A stretch of 64,000 nucleotides of DNA from Dichetophora obliterata (lineage: Eukaryota; Arthropoda; Insecta; Diptera; Sciomyzidae): the NCBI GenBank assembly GCA_963920525.1, contig OY986435.1:300264208-300328207 (forward strand), written 5' to 3'. The position numbers and the translations under genes were made by a program. Below the pieces are notes generated by a model. It had not been told where the DNA came from. It searched no databases and worked only from the letters and a program-made list of their open reading frames with translations. Each line of letters opens with the position of its first letter. Within the stretch, counting starts at the first letter, position 1. Shown piece by piece: positions 45,422-57,195 of this stretch.

Positions 45422-46016
45422 TGGTCCAATTATATTTGCGTAACGCAACGCAAGGTGGCCGTAGCAAATTCCACTTGAATTTCTGTTGTATGGGCTTTGT
45501 ATGTATCTGGTTATGCACCACGTAACGAAGCTTAGAACAGTATGGATAAAAACAGAATCTTATCTCACAATCTTAAGATAAACGTATAACTAATAAAAAG
45601 TTCAATTTCATTTTGAACTTACGTCGCTCTACGGTCTTGTGACAGCCAGTGTTATCACTCTATCACAATCGTGGTAAATCTACCACTTTTTTGGATGCTA
45701 CACTATTTAAAATTTTCAAATGACAACACTGGTTATAGCTGCATTTTCATAGCAACAGTTTATGTGCGGTAAATTTGCTGATAAATTGTGTCTTTTAACC
45801 CACATTTCTTTTTTTGTTCTGTCTTTTGTTCTTAGTGCGGAAAATTTGCTAATAGATATAATTTTCCGCCAATTAAAAACAACTTACTTTTTGTAAACAA
45901 AAGCAGCTGAGTTGAAGTTTTTCAAGTAGATGTGCATCTGCATAATCAACACGAAATTATCTACGTCCATTTGCTACGGCCACCTTGCGTTTCGTTACGC
46001 GAACATAATTGGGCTA
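45422..46016. mobile_element. TA-flanked MITE with ~50-bp inverted repeats
   Basis: Left TGGTCCAATTATATTTGCGT and right (reverse-complemented) TAGCCCAATTATGTTCGCGT ends continue matching through AACG.AACGCAAGGTGG and CCGTAGCAAAT. TA flanks each side (45420-45421 and 46017-46018). Non-coding interior. Confidence 0.8.
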
Positions 46017-46635
46017 TAAGTGGTGTTTTAAATTGTTGTTTTTTTTTTTGTGTTTAATGCTTTATCTTACTAGTAATATATAAAACCTTGGTTATTTTAA
46101 ACATAAAACTTTCTTCTGGTTCACACATAAAAAGTATTAATTTTCTCAAATACACTTTAATGCAAAAGTTCCTGTTAGAAAACACGATGTCGCCGCACAG
46201 ACGAATAAAGTCAAACTGTTGTCTTAACAAAGAAAAGAAATTGTCAATCTAATTTTTTATTTATTTATTTATTATGCGCATATGTAAGCACATAAGAATG
46301 TTGTCTTTTGCATGCCACACTTAATGTTAAAAACAATTCAATAAAATAACAACAAGTTATTTATAAATTTTAATTTTCAAAATTTAAAAATTGAATGAAA
46401 TAACAACAGGAAATAAATATTATGAATTAAAAATAAACAGCACAAGCCAAACATTGTCACTAACATTTCTGCATTACAATGTCATCAACTACAAATGCTT
46501 ACAGGCGGGTGTATAATTTTGTAGGTAATATACTTTTGTTTCTGAAAAAAATATGGATTTGATAATATCTTGAGTATTTGATATTTATATGATTTGAAAT
46601 TACTATCTCATTTATATAAGTTTTAACAATAACGA
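46017..46635. other. Unassigned AT-rich DNA
   Basis: No gene or boundary was recognised. Confidence 0.4.
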
Positions 46636-47405
46636 ATGAATTTTCCGATTCAATTTTTTAGTGAAGTTAGGGCCGCACCCAGTACCAGCGTCTATGATGA
46701 TAATACCATTTCGGAAAATATCTCGCTTTCTTTGTCACAGGCTTTTTCTTCTGGAACACAAACAATCCTTTCATCAGAAGACAACATTATCTCAAAAAGA
46801 AAGAGAAAAAATAAAAAAAAAACAATAAGAAGCTAAAATCATCTGGATCTACTTCTCAGGCCAAGCAGCCCTCAGCACCGCTTTTGAGCAGGAACACTCC
46901 AGTTACTTTCTCGTCCCCTTCTAACATTCCTTCTTTGACTAATAGTTCAGTTTTTACTCCTATTGAGCCTAGAAATCTATCAAGCTGAAGAGCAGTGTCG
47001 AGAAAAAAAAATTATTTATTTCAAGTCTTCTGCCCGACATAACTGTTGAAAATGTATTGACCTTTATCAAACATAATAACTTGTTGAGTCCAACTGCATT
47101 TTGTTCATGCAAAAAAATAGGTAATAAACCTTCCCATGCTTCCTTTATTCTCACAGTTCCAGTTGAAGAGTTTGCAACTGTTCCAAACTCTAATTTGTGG
47201 GCTGGTAAAATACTCGTTACACAGTTTCAGCCTAAGAATAAGCCTAGAGGGACGACTCAAGCCACTCGTCAATCCCAAAAAAACTGAATAGACTATTCCT
47301 TTACTAACAAAATGTAAGGGGATTACGCTCTAAGACGCGAGACATATTTTTAATGTCTCAGAATTTCCCTGAAGATATTATCGCATTGACTGAAATGTAC
47401 CGGCG
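46636..47405 (+). pseudogene. CR1/jockey-like LINE ORF1 and first residues of the endonuclease
   Basis: The first frame has a Lys/Arg-rich KRKRKNKKK stretch. After frame changes near 46830 and 46990 it reads LFISSLLPDITVENVLTFIK and FILTVPVEEFATV..LWAGKILVTQF, matching the RNA-binding-like C-terminal domain of LINE ORF1 proteins, which coat the LINE RNA. About 40 bases after its stop (47286) a second reading begins NVRGLRSKTRDIF and PEDIIALTEMY, the start of an AP endonuclease, and then stops making sense at about 47405. So ORF1 plus the ORF2 start are kept and the rest is lost, the reverse of normal 5' truncation. Confidence 0.7.
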
Positions 47406-48227
47406 CTTGTAGCCAAAAACAAAGAAAAATTAGTTATATCCGGTATTTCAGATTTTATGATTTTTAAAACAAACCAGCTCCATCTAGGCGTGAAAATAAA
47501 TTCACCACAGCAATATGAATATTTTTAGCTTCCTTTTTGCTACCAATTCTTAAAAATATTTCTTGGAAATCTTACGCTATTACGGCATATTTTTTTATGA
47601 GGTATGCTGTTAGCTAAGAACTCGTGGTCTAATCGGAAGACAAAAGCGTTCTTTTCCTGATCAGCCGTCTTCAAAGAAAGTCATAGAAAAATCGACTTCT
47701 TCGAAATATTTATTTCTTTTCATTTAATAAAACTAAGTGTTAAGTCGGTGAAGTGAAAACTAAAAATATTTGGTTGTGAGTTTAACTCAATTAAATGTTT
47801 CGATATTGGTAATGATTGTTCGAATATATAATCAAGTATCGATCAAAAACACGGATATTTTGAGCGCAAAGGAAAAAAAGTAAGTTTTTTTAGGTTCTAT
47901 TAAAGTTCTTTACATAGGCTTAACTTTAATTTTTTTATAAAAACCACACAGGTGGAATTTTGAATTGGCGAGAAGATTCTTGATTAAATTTGTTAATAAA
48001 ATTTCATTTGCTGGTGCCATCTCCTAAAAGGGTAAATTTTATTAAACAATCAATTAAATTTCAATTAAAACCATATACAAACATACATATATATATATAC
48101 ATTTAAATCTCTCTAGATTTGGCACCATAGAAAAATTTGTGCAAAAGCTAAAGAGCAAATTGTCACGAAAGCTTTCACCTTGCACATAAGCAGATTCTTG
48201 CATAAAAATATGTAGAAAGGAGAGGGT
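47406..48227. other. Unassigned DNA upstream of the candidate promoter
   Basis: No coding frame. An ATATAT microsatellite lies at 48085-48101. Any enhancer content cannot be judged by eye. Confidence 0.4.
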
Positions 48228-48265
48228 TATAAAAGCACGAAGTTAGTACTCGACGGTCATCAGCT
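48228..48265 (+). promoter_or_regulatory. Candidate RNA polymerase II core promoter (TATA and initiator)
   Basis: TATAAAAG at 48228-48235 is followed by an initiator-like GTCATCAG whose A (48259) lies 31 bp from the first T of the TATA box, the normal insect spacing. A GGAGAGGG stretch sits just upstream, and GGTTT at 48287-48291 is close to a downstream element. This is sequence-only evidence. An LTR or other transposon promoter has not been excluded. Confidence 0.5.
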
Positions 48266-49208
48266 TGGGCAGCATAATTAATACGCGGTTTTAGTAATAG
48301 CGATCGTGGTAATAGTGTTAAAGAAAAAAAAACAAAGAAATTGTGATAGAAAGGTGAAAAATTTTCAAAAGAAATGATTTAGAATTAAAAATATATAAAT
48401 GAACTAACAATATAAAACTTAATAAGCTAAAACAAAAAAAAAAAAAAAAGTGGCACTTAAAAGTTAAATGTATACTATGTATACAAGTGATCGTGCCAAT
48501 CTCACCACTAAAATAACCTTCAAGTGACACTTAGAATCTTAAAGTAAATAAATATTTTAGTAAATCTAACTTAAATATAAAAAGCAACAGTGAACTTAAA
48601 CCTAAAATCAATGCTAAAATAAACTATTCTAAATTCTAATATAACTTAAGTAATTATTAAAAATTAACTTAAACTTAAAATTAATGCTAAAATAAACTTA
48701 TCTAAATTTGTACATAATCTAAGTAGTTAGAAAAAAATGAAAAAAAGAGCTTTAAGCAAATCTTAATCATTAAAAGAAATCTACTTAAATCTATGCAGTA
48801 AATTGAAGTGTAAGTGATTTTGTTGTTGTTGTATTGATCAACGTAGTATTATACATAAAAACAAAAAAAAAATAGGTGTATAACATATTCACCTAATCTA
48901 GAAGTATAATAAACCACGCAACAATGTTGCTGGCTTTAAATTCAACTCAGTGAGCGTGTCACTAAGACACTGTTAACAAAATTGGTAACAAAGCTCTTAC
49001 AGCAATGTTAAAAAGCAACAAAATTTCGTGCAACAATGTTAACGCGAGCTATCGTCGTGTTTTTGAGTAAAATTTAGTATAACAAAAAGAAAACAAAACA
49101 AAAAAAAAAACCTTTCTATTATTTTAGCTCGACAACGTAAAGTAATGCAGTTTACATTGCTCACCAAAATGAAAGATCTTTCATCGAGGGAACAATGCAG
49201 TTAACAAA
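48259..49208 (+). other. Candidate long non-coding first exon
   Basis: From the proposed start site to AAA|GTAAGT at 49209-49214, a very good splice-donor match. The ~950 bp are A-rich with no long frame on the plus strand, unlike the transposon debris around it. If real, this is a 5' UTR exon of a host gene whose coding part lies beyond the next LINE or outside the window. It contains a ~75-bp tandem duplication at 48591-48738. Confidence 0.35.
48591..48738 (+). repeat. ~75-bp tandem duplication in the candidate exon
   Basis: AACTTAAACCTAAAATCAAT GCTAAAATAAACT at 48591 recurs at 48666 as AACTTAAACTTAAAATTAAT GCTAAAATAAACT, followed in both by TCTAAATT and a CTAAGTA/CTTAAGTA word. Confidence 0.8.
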
Positions 49209-49214
49209 GTAAGT

Positions 49215-50140
49215 CTCTTTTTCTTATTTTTATTTATCGAAAAAAACAAAACTCTTCTCTTTATTTATTAATGAAAAATAAACAACAACAACAAACATAT
49301 TAATAAAGTAACAAAGAAAGTAAATGAAACAAAACACATTTTTTTAAGCTTGATCTAATTTAAGAAAAAAAAACAACAAAACAAAACAAAGTTACTAGAG
49401 TTATTTTTGTATTGAGCTTGGACTAAGATTTTGTTAGAAATTTTGTTAGAAAAAAAATAATGTAAGCACTTTTAACGTTCATTTTGTTTCTTTAATCTAA
49501 TATAAAACCAAAACACTTGTTTTTTTCTTATTAATAATTTAAATACTACTTATTAATTATTAATTAATTTTAATGTTCTTATCATTTAGTTAAACCCTTC
49601 ATATTGTTTTTGCTGTAATTCTAGCTTATTCGAATTCAGTTATAAATATTTTTTTTTAATTTAAGATGATTTTTATATGAATTTTTGTTTAAATAAAAAC
49701 AGCGAATTGTTTTAAATATGCGCCTGTAAATTTAAAAATATTTGATTTCATGCAGGCGTTGTGAGTGAGTTGTGAGATAAATTTTGGGATCATCTTTTGT
49801 ATATATTTTTAGGATTTTCTGTGTTTAAGATGATCATGGATGGGAGGGCAAAAGTTGAGTCAAGGTCACCAATGCTCAACAACAACATTATATCGAGCAC
49901 AAACTTTCGTTTCGTTCTTTATCTATTCTCCTGACTTTCTTTATCTATCTCTTTTTTTTAAGTTCTATGCATCCATACCTTAAACCTTTCCCCTGCACGC
50001 AACTTAAAGTTGGCATTGCTGTAGTAAATGTTTTTAGGTGATAGGCTACAAGATCTTCCACCCCCACTAGCCGACGAGCCAGAGCCGGAAATCAAAGCGT
50101 GCGTCCGTCGCTTATCATCTTTCCAAAATAATTTTGACAA
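49215..50140 (+). other. Unassigned DNA following the candidate splice donor
   Basis: A-rich with repeated AACAACAACAA and AAACAAAAC words. No recognisable gene. A GC-richer patch at 50030-50110 belongs to an open frame whose first ~35 residues have no family match and which then runs into LINE sequence. Confidence 0.35.
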
Positions 50141-52990
50141 CAGATCGTTACATGCTACAGAAACTTGGTTGAACGGAAGCATTACTGACTTAGAATTGTT
50201 TGATAACAGTTTTGAAGTTTATAGAAGAGATAGACACGCTGACAATACTTCTGCTGTCGGTGGAGGTGTCTTATTAGATGTAAGGAACTCCTTCGTTAGT
50301 TTCATTATTGTTATTCCCTGCTCTGCTAACATCGAACTTATGTGCGTTAAGGTTGTACATTGCAATTCTAATGTATATCTTATTAATGCATACGTTCCTC
50401 CTAAGAGCTGCGTAGAAGTTTATGCAAGCCTTGCGGATTGCATAGAATACGTTATAAGCATTGACGTTAATGACGATATTTTATTGTAAAATGATTTTAA
50501 TCTGCCTGACTTGAAATGGGAATCTTCTGATGGTGATACAAATTTTTGTGCATCTAATTCGAAGACACGCCAAGAGCATATATTTGTTGATAATATATTT
50601 TCTGACTTACAACAAGTTAAATGTATTTATTATAGTCGTGAAAGACTTCTTGACCTGGTCTTAACTACAGACAGTAACAATGTGATTGTTGAGAGGGCCC
50701 CTCATGTTTTGACTGCTGTTGATGAATACCATCCACCATTGAGTATATGGTACAAATCAGACAGGGATAATATAGTAAAGTCTAACTCAATAGATAAAGT
50801 TTATGAATTCAATTTTAAAAAAGTTGACTTTTTGAAGTTGAATCATTTACTTCAAAGTAAATGAAAAATTATAGAATATGTTAATAATAACACTCTTGAT
50901 GATTCAATTAATTTTTTATATGGAAATCTTTGCTATGTTTTCTTTGTCCGTGCCGTATAGCCTTAAATTTACGAAAAATTGTGCTTACCCATGGTACACA
51001 AAGGAGTTAAAGATTCTTCGCAACAGCAGGAATAGGGCATGGAAAAAATATGTCTGCAATTTAGACTTGAATGACCTAGAAATCTACAAGCGTTTGTTTC
51101 TGGATTTTGAAAATTGCTCAGCTACCTTATATCAAAATTATTTAGACAGTATTAAGCTGAGAATATTGTCTGATCCGAAGAAATTCTGGGGTTTCATAAA
51201 CATCAAAAAAAATCTGATGGACTCCCTTCATCATTTAAAACCTCTGACGGATTTACTGACGATCATGTCGTAATTTGTGGTCTATTTGCCAATCTTTTTA
51301 AAGAGTCATTTTGTTCGGACTCTTTTAATCCTGATGAAGAGTTCTTTGAATATATGAACTCTACACCCAGGGTTTCGTTGGATTCTATATCATTTACTTC
51401 AGAGGATATTTTAAAGTATATTGGATTGATCGATGAGGATTTTAATGCTGGACCTGACGGAATTCCTGCCGCAGTGTTAACACGATGCGGTTCCGTTCTA
51501 AGTCAACCACTGTCCATGTTATTCAATAAATCAGTTAGCGAATGTATTTTTCTACTTTTTTGGAAAAAATCTTTTATCCTATTTATAAAAAAGGTTGTAA
51601 GAACGATATAAACAACTACAGGCCTCTCACGAAACTCTCGTCGATTCCAAAACCTTTTGAGCGGCTCTACACGATACACAGCGATACTCGGCGATACACG
51701 ATCGTGTGAAAATTCACTGTGGGAAGGTCATGACAACTCGTCAGCATGGATTTGTTATTGGCAGATCCACTGTGTCTAATCTCCTCGATTTTACAACATT
51801 TTGCTTAAATTCATTTTATTCAGGTAACCAGGTTGACTGTATTTACACTGATTTTAGTAAAGCATTTGATAATCTGCCACACAACTTAATTCTATTTAAA
51901 CTAAAGTTAATGGGCTTTCCACAATTTTTTGTAAGTTGGATTCAATCGTATCTGACAGAGCGATCTTATCAAATACGATTTCGAGGTGTATTGTCAGCTG
52001 AAGTTATTGCTGAATCTGGTGTTCCTCAAGGTAGCCACCTTGGTCCACTTCTGTTTATTTTAGCCATTAATAATGTAACCCACATCATCAAACACTCTCA
52101 TCTACTTATCTAAGCAGATGATATGAAAAAATACAGAAAGTCTGATTTGAAATCCTTTGAAATTTGGTGTTCTAAAAATAAAATGTTTCTAAGTCCAGAT
52201 AAATGCCAAACTATGACGTTTTCGCGAAAAAGGAATAATTTCATTTTTGATTATAAGATAAAGGATACTGCTTTAAGTCGTGAAGTTGCTGTCAAAGATC
52301 TTGATATATGCATGGATTCTAAGCTATCGTTTAACGTTCATATTGAAAACATTTGTAAAAAAAGCATCTTCTATGCTCGGGTTTATGAAACGCTGGGCCA
52401 AAGAATTTAATAGTATGATCAGATCTACAACGCTGCACTATGCAATTGTGCGACCTCACTTAGAGTATGCAAGTCAAGTTTGGTCCCCAAGTTACAATGT
52501 ACATATTGAACGTATAGAGAGAATCCAAAAACGTTTTGTTCGGTTTGCTCTAAGGGGCTTAAGTGCAACTGACACTTTAAACCTTCCTCCTTATGAGGAT
52601 CGTTTAAAACATTAAAAATGCAATCTTTGAATGACAGAAGGAAGTCTGCAGATATCGTCTATTTACACCAACTCATAACTAATGTATTCGATTCACCAGA
52701 ACTCCTAACTCTTAAAAATTTTAACACTAACCGTAGAAGCAGCATAAATGCTAACTTTTAGTAGAACAAATCATATGGCTACTGCTCCTTTACATCGGCA
52801 TAGTACCTTTGTTAACAACTGTAGCTTTCTTGATGTTAACTTATCGAAAGGTCAACTCAAAAGTAGATTGAAAACAAATGTATGATTATATCTATGTAAA
52901 CGCATGGTTAGTTGTTATGTCTTGTGTTGTCCCTGAGCCCAACCCATATTATGGTGTGTAAATTTTTCTCACTTTAGATTGTTTCGGACC
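50141..52990 (+). pseudogene. CR1/jockey-like LINE ORF2, heavily decayed
   Basis: Begins inside the AP endonuclease (ATETWLNGS, EVYRRDRHAD, VGGGVLLDVRNS, NDFNLPDLKW after a stop, LLDLVLT). Then linker WYTKELKILRNSRNRAWKKY and the reverse transcriptase: DGIPAAVL, QHGFVIGRSTVSNLLDF, motif A YTDFSKAFDNLPH, motif B SGVPQGSHLGPLLF. Motif C should read YADD, but the Tyr codon is a TAA stop at 52111-52113 followed by ADD. The C-terminal part has RVYE/FMKRWAKEF, AIVRPHLEYASQVWSP and IERIQKRFVRFALRG. The last coding words end near 52610 and the 3' UTR runs to roughly 52990. At least eight stops or frameshifts occur. No RNase H. Confidence 0.85.
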
Positions 52991-53526
52991 ACTCTTATCG
53001 ATATTATTGAAGTATTTTAATGTTATTTGGGCTGGTTCTTAAGATGATCTAATGCGAAGAAAGTGCGAAAAAGCTGTAGTAGCTGAACTGTATTGTTATT
53101 GCATGTTCAACTCTATGGCCGGTGTCAGATAAGTAAAATTGGTCACAAGTGACATTAATATTACAATATGTTTTAAATTTGCAACGAAAACATTTTCGTA
53201 TTTTTACTAAATTAAATTCTAAATAAACAGAAAAAAAGTGGGTTCTTCACAAGCACATCTAAAGCATATCTTTAAAATGCATTATTATAACAACACTGAA
53301 TTTATTTAAAAAAAAATATGGAAAACTAATAAAAGAGCTCCTATATCAAGAAGTGTATTCAGTATGAAAGAAATTAAATCACATAAAAAATACTTATTTA
53401 AATTAGCTTTCGAATCATGCAAGTATTGTCAAAATCTATTTTAATATTAAGGAAAAGATAAAAAAGTGCACCAATGTTTTTTCAAAACGAAAAACTTGTC
53501 GAAAAAGAAGTTCAATAAATCCCTCG

Positions 53527-53534
53527 ATATTAGT
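53527..53534 (+). repeat. 8-bp target duplication, left
   Basis: ATATTAGT, identical to 54142-54149. Confidence 0.75.
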
Positions 53535-54141
53535 TAGACTTGGGCATCTTAGTTCACTAAAAAGATCGCTCTTTTTAGTTCAGTTGAGTTTAATGAACTA
53601 GTTTGTTCATATAGTTCTTTTAGTTCATTTAGTTCGTTCGCTCTTTTAGTTCGTTTCGTGCACTCGTTCATGTTGTAAGTTCGTTAGGTCTTAAAGTTCG
53701 TTTGGTGTTTTAGATCGTTAGGTATGTTGGCTCGTTGTATTTTTTAGTTCAATAGGTCTTTTAGTTTGTTTTGTTTTCTCGTTCATGATCAGATTCATGA
53801 AATGAAACGAACTGTATGACCGAATCAATCATTAACTGCGGACATTGAAGAAGTTTACATAAAAATACTACATATGGGGCATTCCACACAATATTTGCCA
53901 CAAAAATTTGTTTTTGCAAAAAACTTTTTTTTTTACCGTTCATTAGAGAAAAACTGTATCAGTACGGACTCAAACCATTGTTGAGTGAAACCAAATTTTT
54001 TCTAGTTCATTTCGATCTGACTCGCTGCAAAATCGATTGAACTAAAAGAACTAAAAGAACGAGAATCAACGAACTAGTTCACATAGTTCATGAGTGCGGA
54101 TAGTTCAATTGAACTAGTTCGTTGGTGAACTACCCAAGTTT
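53535..54141. mobile_element. hAT-like foldback MITE rich in AGTTC words
   Basis: Left TAGACTTGGGCATCTTAGTTC and right (reverse-complemented) AAACTTGGGTAGTTCAC form inverted tips, flanked by an exact 8-bp duplication. Both arms (53550-53770 and 54000-54140) are built from TTAGTTC/AGTTCGTT words in opposite orientation, so the whole element could fold back. No transposase. Confidence 0.8.
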
Positions 54142-54149
54142 ATATTAGT

Positions 54150-54904
54150 AGTACTACGACATGGTAAGTAGTATAATATCTAGGCAAATGAGTACATTAG
54201 GGGCATTACAAAATTGCTTATTTGCTCTCCTTTTCAAATCATGTTATTTATATATGCTCATTCTTGTGGGAAGATGTCAAATGTGTCGATAATATTGGAT
54301 ATGGATACTTTGCTAAAGACTTTATTTTGCCCTTGGTAAAAATAGGATCGATCTAGTTTTGTAGCTAACTGAATGATTAAGTGCTGCTTATTGCTTTTTG
54401 ACAAAATTTGCTACTGCTGTTTATTTGCTATATACCCCAAATGTTTTTTAATTACTTATAACAAACTTAAGTGGCGTTCGTAGCCTACTGAGTAGAGTGT
54501 GTGGCAGGTAAGCTCGATATCATCAGTTTCTAGCTCAGAGAGAATGTTTTTCAATTGAATTAATATTTCTGCATAAGAAAAAAAATTTGTCCGGATTGTA
54601 GAGGTAGAAATTTAAAATTGTCCAAAATAAGGAAGTGTCCGGATTGGCGTGTGTCCGGGCTAGAGAAGTTGTACTGTATCAGTTTTTGATTTTCGAAATA
54701 TATTTAAAAAAATTTTATGCCTCAAGCTGTTACACTTTTTGTGATAGGAGTTTTGTCCTCCTACTATTGAAAAAATCGCACTGTGCGCCGGACTTCTTAA
54801 AAAAATGTAAGCGTTCATGTTGCAAAGACAAAGCCAAAACTATACAAAAACATCAGCAAGATTATGTTTAGAAATTTCTGCTGCTGTCAATGCACTTATG
54901 AGTT
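54150..54904. other. Unassigned DNA
   Basis: Short frames such as 54635-54871 show no family signature. Nothing else recognised. Confidence 0.4.
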
Positions 54905-54931
54905 TGTATGTGTGAGTGTGTGTGTGTGTGA
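54905..54931 (+). repeat. Short interrupted GT microsatellite
   Basis: TGTATGTGTGAGTGTGTGTG continuing as GT units. Confidence 0.9.
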
Positions 54932-55218
54932 TTGCATTGTGAACTCCTGACCAACCATACAGAGGACTTAAAAAAATGTTGAACATCCTTGAATATTCTG
55001 CAATGCCACAAATTGTCTTTAAAATATGTTGCCCAGTTCTTTTTATGATGCATTTCATGTTTTTTTTTTCTTATTTTATTTCGAGTGTATGCTTTGTCTC
55101 AGTTAGCCTAAAGCGTACCTTTGCAATGATTCCACGTATTGTTTGTGTCTCTTGTTGGGGTTTTTTTTTTCTTGCGTGAATATCTCTTGTTGGGCTTGGG
55201 TGTATCTGTGTGTGCGCT

Positions 55219-55222
<4 letters not shown>

Positions 55223-55261
<39 letters not shown>
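55223..55261 (+). repeat. GT dinucleotide microsatellite, ~19 units
   Basis: Uninterrupted TG units, preceded by related TGTATCTGTGTGTGCGCTTG. Likely length-polymorphic. Confidence 0.97.
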
Positions 55262-55264
<3 letters not shown>

Positions 55265-55384
55265 CAGAAACTTGCTAATTCAACTGTTACGAGCTGACAA
55301 CCAATGCGCTGGAAATGGATTGAATTCCACTTGGACATTGATTACGATTTATTGAAACACTCTACACCTGAAAAGTGACATTAT

Positions 55385-55678
55385 TTGAACTTTGCGTTTG
55401 GTTTTGTTGAAATATTGGGTCTTTTTATTTTGTATCATGCTCTGGGGAAATTAATAGGTTGCAGTAGCCAGGTATTTTGCTCAAATGAACATATGCGATT
55501 GTGCACCGAGAAACATAAGGAAGGTAAAATTGAATGCGAATCCTTGTATACAGAACATGATTTTGAACTTTTATGTCTGTTTATAACTGAAAACAATGTT
55601 AAGTGGGGTATAGCCACGACTTTCCTTGGAGGCTTTGATAACAAAAATCTATTCGTTTTTTTAAAACATACTAGCTGA
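55385..55678 (+). other. Unassigned 97-residue open frame
   Basis: The frame has a hydrophobic start and CSSQVFCSNEHMRLC-like Cys spacing, but no family I recognise and no clear start or promoter. Treated as unassigned. A chance frame is likely. Confidence 0.15.
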
Positions 55679-56129
55679 TTGATATATGTACCTACTCAGC
55701 GTGACTCAGCAATTTATTTTTATCAATTGTGTTAAGGACTCCATGTTTAAATGTTTTTCAAAAACTTAAATAATGAATTAAAAAGTTGCATGCGAGTTAA
55801 CAAATTTAAGTGATTAAGTTTCAAAACTCTGCAATGCTTGTGAATTACACTACCAAAGGTATTTTTGCAACAGTGTAACCTTGTTATATTTCTAAAGAGG
55901 TCGTTGTATAATTTTGGCTGAACAAAGATATAGTTCAACAAGCTTAAAGTTTTTTTAAATTGCACTGAAAAGTAAAATAGCAATTTTTTTATAAAATTAG
56001 CGTTTAAAGCCCCCAAAAAATATTTCTTTTTATAATATTTACACTCTTAAAACTGATTATTGTGAAATTTCACGACATTTATTGACGATTTTGTAAAAAG
56101 TTCACGCTATGCAGCCGGTTTTTTCAATT

Positions 56130-56740
56130 CTGTCTGAAACTCAGCGTTTTTCTCCAAAATATGTATATTTTCTCTACTTTTAATGAAATTTCAGCGTGTT
56201 TTCGCTCAGAGAGTCTTAAAATGTGTGTATTCTCTCTACTTTTCACGCTATTTTAGCGTGCTTTCGCTCAGAGAGCCCTAAGATATGTATATTCTCTACC
56301 ATGATACAACTATTTACCAGGTAGCCGCACACAAAACCTATTTTCTCATAAGCTGCGGATGACGAAAGTCAAACAAAAGAAAACATAAAACGAACTTTTT
56401 TTTTTTTGATTATTTTTTCAAAATTGTGATCATAATACAAAGCGAGCGTCAAGCAAAATTTTTCTTTTTCAATATTGTGTTGTTTAAAATTTATTTATTT
56501 ATTTTCTTTGTGTGACAAAAGACTTTCATCTTCATTTTGCATCAGCTGCCATAGCAACCATAGCACGCTCTCGTTTTGATTTTCTTTTGTTTGACTTTCG
56601 TCATCCGCAGCTAAAGTTGTGCGGCTACTTGGTTAGTTATATTTTGATTCTCTACTTTTTAAGCTATTTCAGCGTGTTTTCTCTCAGAGAGCCCCAGCAT
56701 ATGTATATTTTCTACTTTTCACGCTATTTCAGCAGTAGCC
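56130..56740. repeat. Minisatellite with ~62-bp unit, split by a MITE
   Basis: Units follow the pattern ATGTATATTCTCTCTACTTTT-like (TATATTCTCTCTACTTTT), CACGCTATTTCAGCGTG, TTTTCGCTCAGAGAGYCC. Two full units and parts lie at 56130-56300. One and a half more follow at 56645-56735 after the MITE. A further piece, CTACTTTTCACGCTATAGCAG, reappears at 63371-63395. Confidence 0.8.
56317..56632. mobile_element. PIF/Harbinger-like MITE inserted in the minisatellite
   Basis: Left CCAGGTAGCCGCACACAA and right (reverse-complemented) CCAAGTAGCCGCACAACTT, with further matching of AGCTGCGGATGACGAAAGTC and AAACAAAAGAAAA. TTA flanks both sides (56314-56316 and 56633-56635), the expected 3-bp duplication. Confidence 0.85.
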
Positions 56741-57193
56741 ATAATTGGCTATTTTTTTCTCGAGGTCAGTTTTTGGCTTTTCGGCGATTTTATTTTTCAT
56801 TTGGCTATTCTTTTTATTCGGCTTTGTTTTTTTTTTATTCTGACGAAAATGAATTTTTTTCTTCACATCTAAATGATTTAAAATTTGTTCGCCAGGGTGA
56901 CTTCTCTCTTTATGTAAACATAACCTACCAGTGATGCCAATCGTGCAGCAAGAATATACAATAATTTTACATGTGACAACTCAAATCGCGTGTCACTAAA
57001 GAGTACGCAACAATGCCCAAGCAGCCATTCTGCAATAGTGTTTGGAGCAAGCTTACTTGTAATAGAATAATTGAGGTCTTTTCCAGGCATGCTTTAAATA
57101 CACTTGTCTATGTTATGAATTTACAAGTTGTGTTGTAAAATTGTAGCGAAACGGGAAATTTTTTTTAGTAATATTTGTAAACAGTCTGCCAAA
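56741..57193. other. Unassigned DNA
   Basis: T-rich sequence and short frames only. Confidence 0.4.
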
Positions 57194-57195
57194 TA

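Noticed and set aside
50028..50140. Pro/Glu-rich start of a 153-aa frame as a host exon
   Set aside because: It runs straight into LINE endonuclease sequence in the same frame and has no independent support.
53535..54141. CRISPR-like array of AGTTC words
   Set aside because: Words are short, irregularly spaced and in both orientations, there are no unique spacers of constant length, and the setting is eukaryotic.
56512..56934. 140-aa Phe/Tyr/Ser-rich frame
   Set aside because: It spans the MITE arm and the minisatellite and its composition follows T-rich DNA, so it is not a gene.
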